Shown here one piece after another: positions 35,482-44,811 of a DNA stretch of 64,000 bases. The notes below the pieces were generated by a model, which saw nothing but the letters and a program-made list of their open reading frames with translations, searched no databases and was not told where the DNA came from. Made by a program: the position numbers and the translations under genes. Numbering within the stretch: the first letter of the stretch is position 1; each line of letters begins with the position of its first letter. Source of the DNA: an uncultured Collinsella sp. (GTDB lineage Bacteria > Actinomycetota > Coriobacteriia > Coriobacteriales > Coriobacteriaceae); assembly GCA_958413765.1 (NCBI GenBank), contig CATYVH010000005.1, forward strand, positions 1 to 64,000. The letters run 5' to 3'.

Positions 35482-36933
35482 TTACTTTTTGCGGGAATTG
35501 GTGAAAGCCATGAGGGCCAGGCCAACAGCCAACCAGCCGATCACGATGCTCCACTCCACCATGTTGAGGGAGGCGGGAGAGAACGGGATCACGAGCAGGC
35601 CAATGATGGTGCCGCAGGCAACGATAGCGAGGCTGATGCCAAACTTGCCGCCGGGCACCTCGTAGGGACGAGGCAGGTCGGGCTCGGTGAAGCGCATGCG
35701 CAGGCAAGCGAGGGCGACCATGCCGCAGGAGAAGATGAAGGCGAGAGCCGACACGTTGGTCAGAGGGATGAGCATGTTCTTGCCCAGGAACGGACCGACG
35801 ACGGTGATGACGCCCAGAACGACGCAGGCGAGCTTGGGAGCGCCGGACTTGGGATCGACCTCGGCGAACTTCTCGGGCAGCTGGCCCTTTCGGCCCATGG
35901 CGAGCATGATGCGGCTCGTGGCGCCGTAGAAGGAGTTCATCGGGCCCATGGGTCCAAGCGTGGCGATGACGAGCATGGCCAGGTACAGGAGCATGTTGAT
36001 GCCCTTGAGGCAGGCAAGCGCGGGAACCGGGCTCTTAACAAACTCATGCCAGTCGAGGATGGTGCCGAACGAGTAGATGCAGACCATGTAGAAGCCGCCG
36101 GCGGCCAGCAGGGCCAGGGAGATGATCTTACCGAACTTGTTCCAGTTGAGGCCCTCGGCTGCTTCCTCAGCCTGCTGAGGAATGGTGTCGAAGCCGGCGT
36201 AGAAGAACGGGGTCAGAACCAGGACCGACACGATACCGGCGAACAGGCTGGCGCCCTCGGTAGCGGGCTTGCCGCCGCCAGCACCGGTGACCTGGGAGAA
36301 CACGGGCATGGCGTTGTCCGGCGAACCGGTGAACAGCGAGACGCCCATGGCGAGCAGCATGCCGCAGAGCAGGGCCTTGGTCAGGAAGGCCTGCAGCTTG
36401 GCGGCCGAGCTGGCACCGCGGAAGTTGAGGAAGATGACGTAGGTTGCAAAGCCGAGCGCGATCAGCGTCGGGAACAGGTAAACGTCGGCGCCCAGGATGG
36501 TGTAGAGCTTGACGGCGCGCAGCCACTCAAGGCCTGGCAGGCTGCCGAACATCTCGGACACGAGGGTCGAGATGGCGATGGCCTCCCACGGGCACAGGAT
36601 GCCGTTGCCCAGGGCCAGGAGCCAGCCGGTGATGTAGCTCATCGTACGGCCAAAGCTACGATCGACATACTCGACGATGCCGCCCGAAATGGGGATAGCA
36701 GCCGTGAGCTCACCGAAAACAGCTCCGACGGGCACGAGGAAGATTGCGCCCAAGAGGAATGCAATCATAGCGGGAACGGGACCGCCGCCCACGACCATCC
36801 AGTCGCCGACCTGCAGAACCCAACCGGTACCGATGATGGCACCGAAACCGATGGTGAAGAAGTTCCAGAGCGAAAGCGTTTTCTTCATGCCGCCGTTGTC
36901 CTCGACTGCAACTTCTGCGTTCTTGTCCGCCAT
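35482..36933 (-). CDS. APC-family amino acid permease
   Basis: The start is MADKNAEVAVEDNGGMKK (ATG at 36933, AAAGGAGGGG upstream); 483 residues with about twelve helices. Helix 1 has FFTIGFGAIIGTGWV, the substrate-binding GxG region typical of APC transporters; PFFYAGFDTIPQQAEEA marks helix 6. A GC-rich imperfect hairpin at about 35427-35465 separates it from the amidohydrolase, with no T-tract, so read-through is possible. Confidence 0.92.
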   Translation of the reverse strand: MADKNAEVAVEDNGGMKKTLSLWNFFTIGFGAIIGTGWVLQVGDWMVVGGGPVPAMIAFLLGAIFLVPVGAVFGELTAAIPISGGIVEYVDRSFGRTMSYITGWLLALGNGILCPWEAIAISTLVSEMFGSLPGLEWLRAVKLYTILGADVYLFPTLIALGFATYVIFLNFRGASSAAKLQAFLTKALLCGMLLAMGVSLFTGSPDNAMPVFSQVTGAGGGKPATEGASLFAGIVSVLVLTPFFYAGFDTIPQQAEEAAEGLNWNKFGKIISLALLAAGGFYMVCIYSFGTILDWHEFVKSPVPALACLKGINMLLYLAMLVIATLGPMGPMNSFYGATSRIMLAMGRKGQLPEKFAEVDPKSGAPKLACVVLGVITVVGPFLGKNMLIPLTNVSALAFIFSCGMVALACLRMRFTEPDLPRPYEVPGGKFGISLAIVACGTIIGLLVIPFSPASLNMVEWSIVIGWLAVGLALMAFTNSRKK

Positions 36934-37288
36934 TGTTCCCCTCCTTTCCTTTTTGACGCCCCCCGGCGTCACCCCTTGCGCGACCTGTCTGACCGCGCGC
37001 TTTTATTTCGTGGCTTTAAGATACGGCCTTGGCACAGCAGCGCCGTCCAAGGCTCGACCGAAGGCAGAACTGCAAAACGAGCGGCGCCGTTTTTGGGACG
37101 AACGGCGGGAGACGTCATTCGTCTTGGACGCTTTCATCTTGTCTGCTTTTGAATACCTGTTGCCGTGACGCGTGGCGCGCGGCGCGGCAACGTTCATACC
37201 ATTTGTCAGGCTTTTGGCGCACATACCCATGTGTCGCGCATCTTTTTATGTAGGATAGACAAGTTACACACGAGGCAAGGTGATTCGA
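36934..37288. other. divergent intergenic region, permease/C39 peptidase
   Basis: This 355-bp region contains the start regions of two divergent genes. A GACGCC/GGCGTC hairpin at about 36954-36970 lies in the permease leader. TATGTAGGATAGAC (about 37247-37260) is AT-rich, promoter-like sequence before the peptidase gene. No further gene is seen. Confidence 0.35.
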
Positions 37289-38290
37289 ATGGCATACGGA
37301 TACAATGACGGCGACCAACGGCCACAAAGCGTGCGCCTTGCCGGCCGCACCACGCCAACGCCCAGAAGCACCTCCGACAACGGCAACCAGCAGCGCCCCC
37401 AAGAGCAGCCCGGGGCTTCTTCTCGGCAACAAAGCCGTACCGTGCAACAGTCAGACCGCGTGAGTACGAGCACACGCCAACGTCAGACCGACATATCGCA
37501 GCCGCGCCGCTACGATCGCCGTAAGACCGACTACTACGTTAAACGCTCCTTTTCGCGACCTCAACGCGATCGCGGCAATTCCGCCCCTCACCCCGCGTCG
37601 CATACCACAAGCCACGTGCTTCCGGCCCGCCGCCTACGCCTTGCGCTTTGCTCCATTGCCGCCTGCCTCGTCTTTGTGTTTTTGGGATCCTGTATCTCCC
37701 ACGGATCAGCCGGTCTTGAGCCCACTGCCGAGGACAAGCTGCTTAAAGCTCCCGTCGCACCAGGTTACTCCTTTGCGTTCTCGACCCCACGCTCGCAGTG
37801 GAGTGCCGGCACCATGCCCCACATCTACCAAATTGACCCCGCATGGTCGGAGCTGTCCTATGCCGGTGGCACTATTCGCGAAAACGCTTGCGGTCCCACT
37901 TGCCTCACCATGGTCTATATCTTTAAGACCGGCCATACCGATAAGACGCCGGTCGATATATGCGCACTGGCCGAAGCCGGCAACTACGCCCCCACTGGTG
38001 CCACCGAGTGGTCGTTTATGACAAGCGGTGCGTGGCAGCTAGGGCTCAACGGAACACAGCTCTATAACGATCGCGAATCGATTACCCAAGCACTTCGCTC
38101 GGGTGTGCCCGTCATCGCCGCAGTGCGCCCCGGTACGTTTACCAACGTAGGCCACTACATCGTGCTCTACGGCATCGACGATGCCAACCAGATTGGCGTC
38201 TACGACCCCAACTCGGCCAGCCGCAGCGCCCGCCGCTGGGGCGTGGTGGAGGTCCTCAACGAAGTCGAAGCCATGTGGGCCTACTACTAG
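37289..38290 (+). CDS. membrane-anchored C39-like cysteine peptidase
   Basis: The 333-residue protein starts at MAYGYNDGDQRPQSVR (AAGG 9 bp before the ATG; an upstream GTG is in frame). It has a basic, Gln/Arg-rich cytoplasmic part (about 1-110), one membrane helix (LRLALCSIAACLVFVFLGSC) and an external peptidase_C39_2-like domain: catalytic Cys in ENACGPTCLTMVY, His in GHYIVLYGID and Asp/Asn in VYDPN. Function may be processing of surface proteins or peptides. It is the only plus-strand gene in this part. Confidence 0.8.
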   Translation: MAYGYNDGDQRPQSVRLAGRTTPTPRSTSDNGNQQRPQEQPGASSRQQSRTVQQSDRVSTSTRQRQTDISQPRRYDRRKTDYYVKRSFSRPQRDRGNSAPHPASHTTSHVLPARRLRLALCSIAACLVFVFLGSCISHGSAGLEPTAEDKLLKAPVAPGYSFAFSTPRSQWSAGTMPHIYQIDPAWSELSYAGGTIRENACGPTCLTMVYIFKTGHTDKTPVDICALAEAGNYAPTGATEWSFMTSGAWQLGLNGTQLYNDRESITQALRSGVPVIAAVRPGTFTNVGHYIVLYGIDDANQIGVYDPNSASRSARRWGVVEVLNEVEAMWAYY

Positions 38291-38370
38291 TCATTGGGGA
38301 CAGACTTAAATGAGTGGTCATTGGGGACGCTCTTGTTTGACTAGTCATTTAAGAACGTCCCCAATGACTA
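38288..38370. repeat. 83-bp double hairpin with GGGGAC cores
   Basis: Arms 38288-38313 and 38345-38370 match with three mismatches in 26 bp. Each arm itself forms a small AGTCATT/AATGA-type hairpin around GGGGACAG or GGGGACGTTC. The left arm begins in the peptidase stop codon. Confidence 0.7.
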
Positions 38371-38377
38371 GGTGAAT

Positions 38378-38413
38378 AGCAAAAGCCCCGCAGTCGGAGC
38401 GGACTGCGGGGCT
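38378..38413 (-). terminator. terminator of the arc operon (arcC1)
   Basis: AGCCCCGCAGTC/GACTGCGGGGCT is followed by TTTTGC on the minus strand. An almost identical copy follows the second arcC at 45503. Confidence 0.85.
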
Positions 38414-39423
38414 CATGAAGAGAGGCTAGTTTGTGGGCGTCTTGCCTGGCGCCCACGGGAGAGGCAACGGAGTAGGGGCTACTCGTGGATGCGGGTACCG
38501 GAGAGGCCGGCCATGGTCTCGGCGGCCTTGTCCAGGGCGCCGATGATGCAGGTGCGGCCCTTGCGGGAACGGGCGAACTTGATGGCGGCGCGGACCTTGG
38601 GCTCCATGGAACCCTTGCCGAACTGACCCTCGTCGGCCAGGCGCTCGGCCTCGTCGGCGGTGATGTCCTCGAGCTCCTCCTGGTTGGGCTTGCCAAAGTT
38701 GATGGCGACGTGCTCGACGGCGGTCAGCAGGAACAGGACGTCGGCGTCGCAGTCCTCGGCCAGCAGCTCGCCGCCCAGGTCCTTGTCGATGACGGCGGGA
38801 ACGCCCTTGTAGCAGCCCTTGTTCTCGTAGTCGCGGACGACGGGGATGCCGCCGCCACCGCAGGCGATGACGATGAACTCGTTGTCAAGCAGGTTGAGGA
38901 TGGAGTCAGCCTCGACGATCTTCTTGGGATCGGGGGAGGCGACGACGCGACGCCAGCCGCGGCCGGAATCCTCGACGAAGACCTTGGAGGGGTCCTCGGC
39001 CATGAACTCCTTGGCCTGCTCCTCGGTGTAGAAGGGGCCGATCGGCTTGGTCGGGTTCTTGAACGCGGGATCGTCCGGGTCGCACTCGATCTGGGTGACG
39101 ACGGTGGCGGCGTGCCAACGCTTATAGCGCTTGTGCATCTCGCGGCCGATGCCCTGCTGCAGGTGGTAGCCGATGTAGCCCTGGGACATGGCGCCGCACT
39201 CGGGCAGCGGCATCTCGGGGGTGCCGATGGCGTCGTGGGCAGCGGCGAAGGCGTTCTGGATCATGCCGACCTGCGGGCCGTTGCCGTGGGTGATGATGAT
39301 CTCGTTGCCCTGCTCGATGAGGCCGAGGAGCGCGTGGGCGGTGTTGCTCACGGCCTCGATCTGCTCGACGGGGTTGTTGCCGAGGGCGTTGCCGCCGAGG
39401 GCGACGACAATACGATCGGGCTT
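38378..39423 (-). repeat. 1,046-bp direct repeat, copy A (arcC1 and terminator)
   Basis: It is nearly identical to 45503-46548 (offset 7,125 bp). The only differences I saw are one base in the terminator loop and one in the following bases; the copies diverge abruptly at codon 5 of arcC. Confidence 0.95.
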
Positions 39424-39441
39424 TCCGTACGGTTTACTCAT
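38479..39441 (-). CDS. arcC: carbamate kinase, copy 1
   Basis: The 320-residue protein begins MSKPYGKPDRIVVALGGNAL and has the amino-acid kinase motifs ITHGNGPQVG, VIACGGGGIPVV and VAINFGKPNQEE. It makes ATP and bicarbonate/ammonia from carbamoyl phosphate and ADP, the energy-yielding last step of the arginine deiminase pathway. It is the last gene of arcD-arcA-arcB-arcC, 23 bp after the transcarbamylase gene. From residue 6 on it is identical to the second copy. Confidence 0.96.
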   Translation of the reverse strand: MSKPYGKPDRIVVALGGNALGNNPVEQIEAVSNTAHALLGLIEQGNEIIITHGNGPQVGMIQNAFAAAHDAIGTPEMPLPECGAMSQGYIGYHLQQGIGREMHKRYKRWHAATVVTQIECDPDDPAFKNPTKPIGPFYTEEQAKEFMAEDPSKVFVEDSGRGWRRVVASPDPKKIVEADSILNLLDNEFIVIACGGGGIPVVRDYENKGCYKGVPAVIDKDLGGELLAEDCDADVLFLLTAVEHVAINFGKPNQEELEDITADEAERLADEGQFGKGSMEPKVRAAIKFARSRKGRTCIIGALDKAAETMAGLSGTRIHE

Positions 39442-39464
39442 AGTGTTCGTTCACTTCCCGGCTA

Positions 39465-40472
39465 CTAGCGAAGCGTCGCGTACATCATGGCCTTAATGGT
39501 ATGCATGCGGTTCTCGGCCTCCTGGAACACGCGAGACTGCGCGCTCTCAAAGACCTCGTCGGAAACCTCCATCTCGGTCACGCCGAACTTCTCGGCAATC
39601 TCGGCGCCGATGGTGGTCTGCGTATCGTGGAAGCTCGGCAGGCAGTGCATAAAGATGGCGCCGGGGTTTGCCTTGGCCATGACCTCGGGCGTTACTCGAT
39701 AGGGAGAGAGAAGATCGATTCGGCTCTTCCACAGCTCCTCAGCCTGGCCCATACCGACCCAAACGTCCGTATAGATCACGTCTGCATCCTTGACGCCCTC
39801 GTCGATATCCTCAGTGAGCTGGATCGTGCAGCCATTCTGAGCGGCGATCTCCTGGCAGCGCTCAAGAAGCTCGGGATCGAAGTGCGTGGCGCCCTCGACA
39901 TCGCCCTTGGGTCCGCAGGAGCAGAAGTTAATGCCGAGCTTGGCGCAGATAACCATCAGGGAGTCGCTGACGTTGCCCTGCTCCTTGCCCATATAGGTGA
40001 GCTTCATGCCGCGCGTGTCGCCAAACTCCTCACGCATGGTAAGAATGTCGGCAAGGGCCTGGGTGGGATGGTACTCGTTGGTCAGACCGTTCCAGACGGG
40101 AACGCCAGCCTTGGCGGCAAGCTCCTCGACGATCGACTGGTCGGAGCCGCGATACTCAATACCGTCATACATGCGACCGAGCACGCGGGCGGTATCCTCG
40201 ATGGACTCTTTCTTGCCCATCTGCGACGAGCCGGGGTCGAGGTAGGTCACACCCATACCCAGGTCCATACCGCCGACCTCGAAGGCACAGCGCGTGCGCG
40301 TTGAGGTCTTCTCAAACAGCAGGACAATGTTCTTGCCCTCGAGAAAGCGGTGCGGATAACCGGCGCGCTTCATATCCTTGAAGTTCTTTGAGAGGTCGAG
40401 CATGTACTCGATTTCCTCGGACGTAAAGTCAAGCAGGGTAAGAACGCTTCGACCAGAAAGATTAAGAGCCAT
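39465..40472 (-). CDS. arcB: ornithine carbamoyltransferase (catabolic)
   Basis: The start is MALNLSGRSVLTLLDF (ATG at 40472, AAAGGA 8 bp upstream); 335 residues. The carbamoyl-phosphate loop FEKTSTRTRCAFE, HPTQALADILTM, and MHCLPSFHD are present. It converts citrulline and phosphate to ornithine and carbamoyl phosphate. Its place between arcA and arcC shows the catabolic role. The anabolic enzyme ArgF has the same fold, so the symbol rests on context. Confidence 0.95.
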   Translation of the reverse strand: MALNLSGRSVLTLLDFTSEEIEYMLDLSKNFKDMKRAGYPHRFLEGKNIVLLFEKTSTRTRCAFEVGGMDLGMGVTYLDPGSSQMGKKESIEDTARVLGRMYDGIEYRGSDQSIVEELAAKAGVPVWNGLTNEYHPTQALADILTMREEFGDTRGMKLTYMGKEQGNVSDSLMVICAKLGINFCSCGPKGDVEGATHFDPELLERCQEIAAQNGCTIQLTEDIDEGVKDADVIYTDVWVGMGQAEELWKSRIDLLSPYRVTPEVMAKANPGAIFMHCLPSFHDTQTTIGAEIAEKFGVTEMEVSDEVFESAQSRVFQEAENRMHTIKAMMYATLR

Positions 40473-40558
40473 GATTTGAATCCTTTCGATTGTTGGAACA
40501 CACAAGGAGGGATGGGCGGCGCAGACGCACACGCGCCGCCCAGATACGCTAACGCTGA

Positions 40559-41803
40559 CTAGATTTCCTCACGCCAGAACGGCATGGTCATGCAGCGCGG
40601 GCCGCCGCGACCGCGAGAAAGCTCCTCGGAGGGGGCGACGAGCAGCTCGACGCCGGCCTTGTAAAGAGCATCGTTGGTGACAACGTTGCGCTCATACACG
40701 CAGACCTTGCCCGGTGCGACCGCAAGAGTGTTGGAACCATCGTTCCACTGCTCACGGGAAGCCTCGATCGGATCGCCACCACCGCACTCAATCATGGTGA
40801 TGTGGTCCATACCCGTCGCAAGCTCGAGAATATGCTGCAGGGTGCCCTCGAGCTCCTCGATATGCACCTCCCCCTCCGAATCGCCCTTGGTCAGGCGGTA
40901 GGCACGAAGCGTCTGGTAGATGCCAGGATAGACCGTGAACTTATCGCGATCGACCTGCGTGCAGACGGTGTCGAGGTGCATGTAGGCGTAGCCGTGCGGG
41001 ATCTTGATGGCATAGATGTTCTCGATCTCGGCCTCATCGGAACCCCAGAACATATTCTTGGCGAGCTCATCGATGGCCGCAGTCTGGGTGCGCTCGGAAA
41101 TACCGATGGCGAGCGTCTTGGCGTTGATGTTGAGGATATCGCCGCCCTCGATATGCCACTCGCTGTTGTGGTCATACCAAATGGGGCTACCGGCGTAATC
41201 GGGATGGTTGCGGAGCACCGTTTCGTAGAAGATTACCTCGCGATTGCGCTGATTCCAGTACATGCGGTTCATGGTAGCGCCCTTGCCCACGACAGCCAGA
41301 GGGTCACGGGAGAAATACGAGGCCGGCATGGGGAACAGCACCATATCGTCAGCCTTCAACTCCTCGCCGTCCATACTGGCAAGAGAACCGCCAACCTTGG
41401 GGATCTCGAGGTCGCGAACGTAGAGGCCGCCCATGGCAGCAAGGACAAACTCCTTGTTGTCCTTAATCGAATCAAGCTTCTCGACAACGGCCTGGCGAAG
41501 GGCCGCGTTGGAGATGCCGGACTCACCCATGAACTTCGTCATGAACTCTGCGCGAGTGCCCTCGACTTTGTCAAACGTCTCAGCGAGCAGCTCTTCCATA
41601 TAGACGACCTCGGCGCCAGCGCCGCGAAGAAGGTCGGTAAACTGATCGTGCTCTTTCTGGGCATAGTCCAGATAGAACGCGTCGTGAATCCAAACGCGGT
41701 CGAAATCCTCCGCCTTCATGTTTACAAGATCCATACCGGGGCGATGGACGCACACCTTCTTGAGGGCGCCAATCTCGCTATGAACGTTCAGTCCTTTGTT
41801 CAT
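40559..41803 (-). CDS. arcA: arginine deiminase, copy 1
   Basis: The 414-residue protein has the guanidine-modifying catalytic set: Asp in SYFSRDPLAV, Glu in WHIEGGDILNI, His and Asp in MHLDTVCTQVD, and nucleophile Cys404 in GGPRCMTMPFWRE. It hydrolyses arginine to citrulline and ammonia. Second gene of the arc operon; the antiporter gene precedes it by 42 bp. It has a paralog at 43560-44810. Confidence 0.97.
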   Translation of the reverse strand: MNKGLNVHSEIGALKKVCVHRPGMDLVNMKAEDFDRVWIHDAFYLDYAQKEHDQFTDLLRGAGAEVVYMEELLAETFDKVEGTRAEFMTKFMGESGISNAALRQAVVEKLDSIKDNKEFVLAAMGGLYVRDLEIPKVGGSLASMDGEELKADDMVLFPMPASYFSRDPLAVVGKGATMNRMYWNQRNREVIFYETVLRNHPDYAGSPIWYDHNSEWHIEGGDILNINAKTLAIGISERTQTAAIDELAKNMFWGSDEAEIENIYAIKIPHGYAYMHLDTVCTQVDRDKFTVYPGIYQTLRAYRLTKGDSEGEVHIEELEGTLQHILELATGMDHITMIECGGGDPIEASREQWNDGSNTLAVAPGKVCVYERNVVTNDALYKAGVELLVAPSEELSRGRGGPRCMTMPFWREEI

Positions 41804-41845
41804 CTCTATCCTTCTTTCTCACAACTTGTATGTGGGGTTTTGCAT

Positions 41846-43282
41846 TTACGGCAGGGGGATAAGACCCGAAACCGCAGTGAATGCCATGCAGATAACGCTT
41901 ACGACCAGGAAGAATTTCCAAGCGACCTTCCACCACTGGCCAAGCGGAATCTTACAGACGCCAAGACCGGCAACGAGCATCGCGCTTGTCGGCGAAATGA
42001 GAGACATGGCAGCACTGCCCATGGAAAGGCCGGTAACTGCAGCCTCGGGGTTTAAGCCCATCAGCTCAACAAGCGGGCCAAAAATTGGAATCGTAAGAGC
42101 AGCGATACCCGAAGAGCTCGGAACGAGGATCGACAGAAGGTTATCCACGACATAGAGGATGCTCGTAAAGATAACGGCTGGAACTCCGGTGAGAGCCGTG
42201 GCGAGCGTATTGAGAATCGTATCGATGATGAGGCCGTCATTGGCGATTACGAGGATTCCGCGGGCAAGTCCAACAACGATGGCAGAGAACGCGAAATCTG
42301 CAATTCCCTTAACGAACTCGCCAGCGATCTCCTTCTCATTCATCCCGGAAACAACACCCGAAAGAAGGGCCATGGCCAAGAAAATCGCAGAGATTTCGTT
42401 CATGTACCAGCCCTGGGCCACCAGACCCCAAATGATGGCGGCAAGTCCAAGCACGAAAATAACCATAACGGCTTTCTGCCTACCGGTGAACTCGCTATCG
42501 AGGAGATTCTCGTCCGCACCAAACTCTTTGCGCTTCTCGATATCATCGTGGAAAGCTGGGGATGCCTCGGGATTCTTCTTAACCTTGAGGGCATACATCA
42601 CAACCCATGCGATGGCAACTGCCGTGAGCACGACAAGGGCGATAGTACGCAACCAAAGCTGGGGGTTGCCCTGGATACCGAGGATGCCCTGGGAAATCAG
42701 GACGTTGAACGGGTTTACGGTAGATGCGATGTATCCGATACGGGCACCCACAAACACCGTCATGAACGCTGTAATTGAGTCGAAGCCCATGGCCATCATG
42801 ATCGGCATAAGAATCGCAAAGAACGGAAGCGTCTCCTCTGCCATACCAAAGGTGCTGCCGCCCAAGGCAAAAAGCACCATTAGGATCGGAATGATGAGGA
42901 CGTCCTTGCTCTTGAACTTCTTCACCACTCGGGCGACGCCGCTCGTGATGGCTCCGGTCGCCGTGATGACCTGGAAGGAACCTCCCACGATCATAATGAA
43001 TGCAACGACCTCGACCGCTTGCTGGATGCCGATCGCAGGGGCCTCAAGTACTTCGAAGATGCCTTGACGAAGATCGACCTCGTTGCCGTCCTCGTCCGTA
43101 TAGACCTTATCGACAGGCTCATAGGTGCCCGAGACCGTTACCTCGCGACCGTTAACCTCCTGGCGCTCAAACGAACCCGAAGGCACGACCCAGGTCAGAA
43201 CGGCAAATACGGCCATCAAGACGAGAATGATGGTGTACACGTGCGGGACTCGAAGAGTGCGCTTCTTTTCTGTCTCTGCCAT
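41846..43282 (-). CDS. YfcC-family membrane carrier, probable arginine/ornithine antiporter
   Basis: The 478-residue protein has about twelve helices of the DcuC/YfcC family: RVPHVYTIILVLMAVFAVLTWVVP at the N-terminus, GGSTFGMAEETLPFF, and VPSSSGIAALTIPIFGP near the C-terminus. YfcC-type carriers replace ArcD in many arginine deiminase clusters. As first gene of the operon it probably exchanges arginine for ornithine. The upstream region has TGATGT repeats that are likely regulatory. Substrate assignment is from context. Confidence 0.85.
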   Translation of the reverse strand: MAETEKKRTLRVPHVYTIILVLMAVFAVLTWVVPSGSFERQEVNGREVTVSGTYEPVDKVYTDEDGNEVDLRQGIFEVLEAPAIGIQQAVEVVAFIMIVGGSFQVITATGAITSGVARVVKKFKSKDVLIIPILMVLFALGGSTFGMAEETLPFFAILMPIMMAMGFDSITAFMTVFVGARIGYIASTVNPFNVLISQGILGIQGNPQLWLRTIALVVLTAVAIAWVVMYALKVKKNPEASPAFHDDIEKRKEFGADENLLDSEFTGRQKAVMVIFVLGLAAIIWGLVAQGWYMNEISAIFLAMALLSGVVSGMNEKEIAGEFVKGIADFAFSAIVVGLARGILVIANDGLIIDTILNTLATALTGVPAVIFTSILYVVDNLLSILVPSSSGIAALTIPIFGPLVELMGLNPEAAVTGLSMGSAAMSLISPTSAMLVAGLGVCKIPLGQWWKVAWKFFLVVSVICMAFTAVSGLIPLP

Positions 43283-43400
43283 CTCTCCTCCTTAATTCAG
43301 GGGTTTTTCGTTGCCGGCAAAGCCATTGTGTCATCGCGCAAAACACCCTTCCGTCTCTTCGCCCGCCAACGAAGCGCATCGACCCGTAAACGGATTTCAG

Positions 43401-43492
43401 ATTGATGTAATTTGTCAATTTGCTTTCTAGATTGATGTTTAACATCAATTACTAAGCCGGTTCGTGCCATTCACCTGTGACAGATATGATGT
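43401..43492. promoter_or_regulatory. divergent arc promoter region with TGATGT operators
   Basis: ATTGATGTTTAACATCAAT (43431-43449) is a palindrome with one central base. A half-site ATTGATGT begins at 43401, exactly 30 bp away, and another TGATGT core is at 43487. It lies between the minus-strand arc operon and the plus-strand second arginine deiminase, placed to control both; the XRE regulator at 44812 is a natural candidate. Confidence 0.5.
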
Positions 43493-43559
43493 AAATTGAA
43501 TCGAACTCGTAATGTGCCACTATGGAAGCAATCAATACTCATCGCCAAAGCGAGGTCTT

Positions 43560-44810
43560 ATGTCCGCACTACATGTTCAAAACGAAATAGGAAAGCTAAA
43601 AAAGGCCCTCCTGCACTGCCCCGGCCCCGAAACGCGCAACTACCCCGACGGGCAGTTCAATCGGGTCTTTACGTTGCGTCCGTCTAGCAGCTCATTCGAT
43701 CTTGATAAAGCCCTTAGGGAGCATCATGCTTACTCGGCGATGCTCGAGCACGAAGGGGTAGAGATTCTCTATCTTGAAAACCTTCTTACCGAAGCCCTTG
43801 ATGCGACAGAGCAAGCGCGTCGCTCTTTTATCGATAGCTACATTTCAGAATGCGGCGCGCGGGGCATTGAGCTCGAGTCTGCCATTCGCGAGTATCTTGA
43901 GCATATCGAAGGTTCCCGCGACCTGGTCCAGGCAGCCGTCAACGGCGTTCGCTACTCCCAGGTCTTCGACACGAACAAGGAGGTGTTCAGCCTCTCAAAG
44001 CTGACGGGAGACGCATACTCACCCGACGACCTTCTCATAGCCCCCCTTAACACCATGTGGTTCACGCGCGATCCAGCAAGCGTCATCGGCGAAGGTGTCA
44101 CGCTCAACCATATGTACTGGCCAGAGCGCAACCGTGAGGTTATCGCCTATAAAACGATTTTTAACTATCATCCGGATTTCCGCGAGACTCCTCAGTTCTT
44201 CAAGCATGAATCGACTTACCACATTGAAGGCGGCGACCTTCACAACCTCAACAGCGAAAATGTAGCCGTTGGCATCTCTCAACGAACCGAGCCAGCAGCT
44301 ATAGACACCCTAGCGAATAACTTGCTCTGGGACGAGAACTCGACTATTGAGTCCGTATGGGCCATTGAGGTTCCCTACGATGATCTCTGCATTCATCTCG
44401 ACACATACTTTGCTCGTGTTAACTATGAGACATTCCTCATTGACCGGGAGCTCCTGGACCAAGCACGAGTCTACTGCATTACACGAGGCAGATCGGAAAG
44501 GACAACCCGGGCGCGTCATGTCGAAGGCGGACTAAAAGAAGCGCTGGGATTAGCCCTGGGTTTAAGTTCACCGCAATTTATCCCTTGCGGCGGCTCAAAT
44601 CCCGGAGCGGCAGAGGTCGAAAGAACCAACAATGCCATAAGCACCCTTTGCCTGGAGCCCGGCAAGGTCTGCGTATACGAAGAGAACACCGAGACTAACA
44701 AGGCACTGGAGCAGGCCGGTATTGAACTTGTTCCCATCTCTATCTTTGAGCTGACAAACGGCTTTGGCGGCCCCAACTGCCTCTGCCTTCCCCTCGTCCG
44801 CGCTTCATAA
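43560..44810 (+). CDS. arginine deiminase, divergent second copy
   Basis: The start is MSALHVQNEIGKLKKALLH (ATG at 43560, GCGAGG upstream); 416 residues. All catalytic positions are kept: Asp in MWFTRDPASV, Glu in YHIEGGDLHNL, His/Asp in IHLDTYFARVN, and Cys407 in GGPNCLCLPL. The sequence is clearly more distant from copy 1 than a recent duplicate would be. It is transcribed away from the arc operon and followed 1 bp later by an XRE regulator. Arginine deiminase activity is likely; agmatine or another guanidine substrate cannot be excluded. Confidence 0.88.
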   Translation: MSALHVQNEIGKLKKALLHCPGPETRNYPDGQFNRVFTLRPSSSSFDLDKALREHHAYSAMLEHEGVEILYLENLLTEALDATEQARRSFIDSYISECGARGIELESAIREYLEHIEGSRDLVQAAVNGVRYSQVFDTNKEVFSLSKLTGDAYSPDDLLIAPLNTMWFTRDPASVIGEGVTLNHMYWPERNREVIAYKTIFNYHPDFRETPQFFKHESTYHIEGGDLHNLNSENVAVGISQRTEPAAIDTLANNLLWDENSTIESVWAIEVPYDDLCIHLDTYFARVNYETFLIDRELLDQARVYCITRGRSERTTRARHVEGGLKEALGLALGLSSPQFIPCGGSNPGAAEVERTNNAISTLCLEPGKVCVYEENTETNKALEQAGIELVPISIFELTNGFGGPNCLCLPLVRAS

Positions 44811-44811
44811 C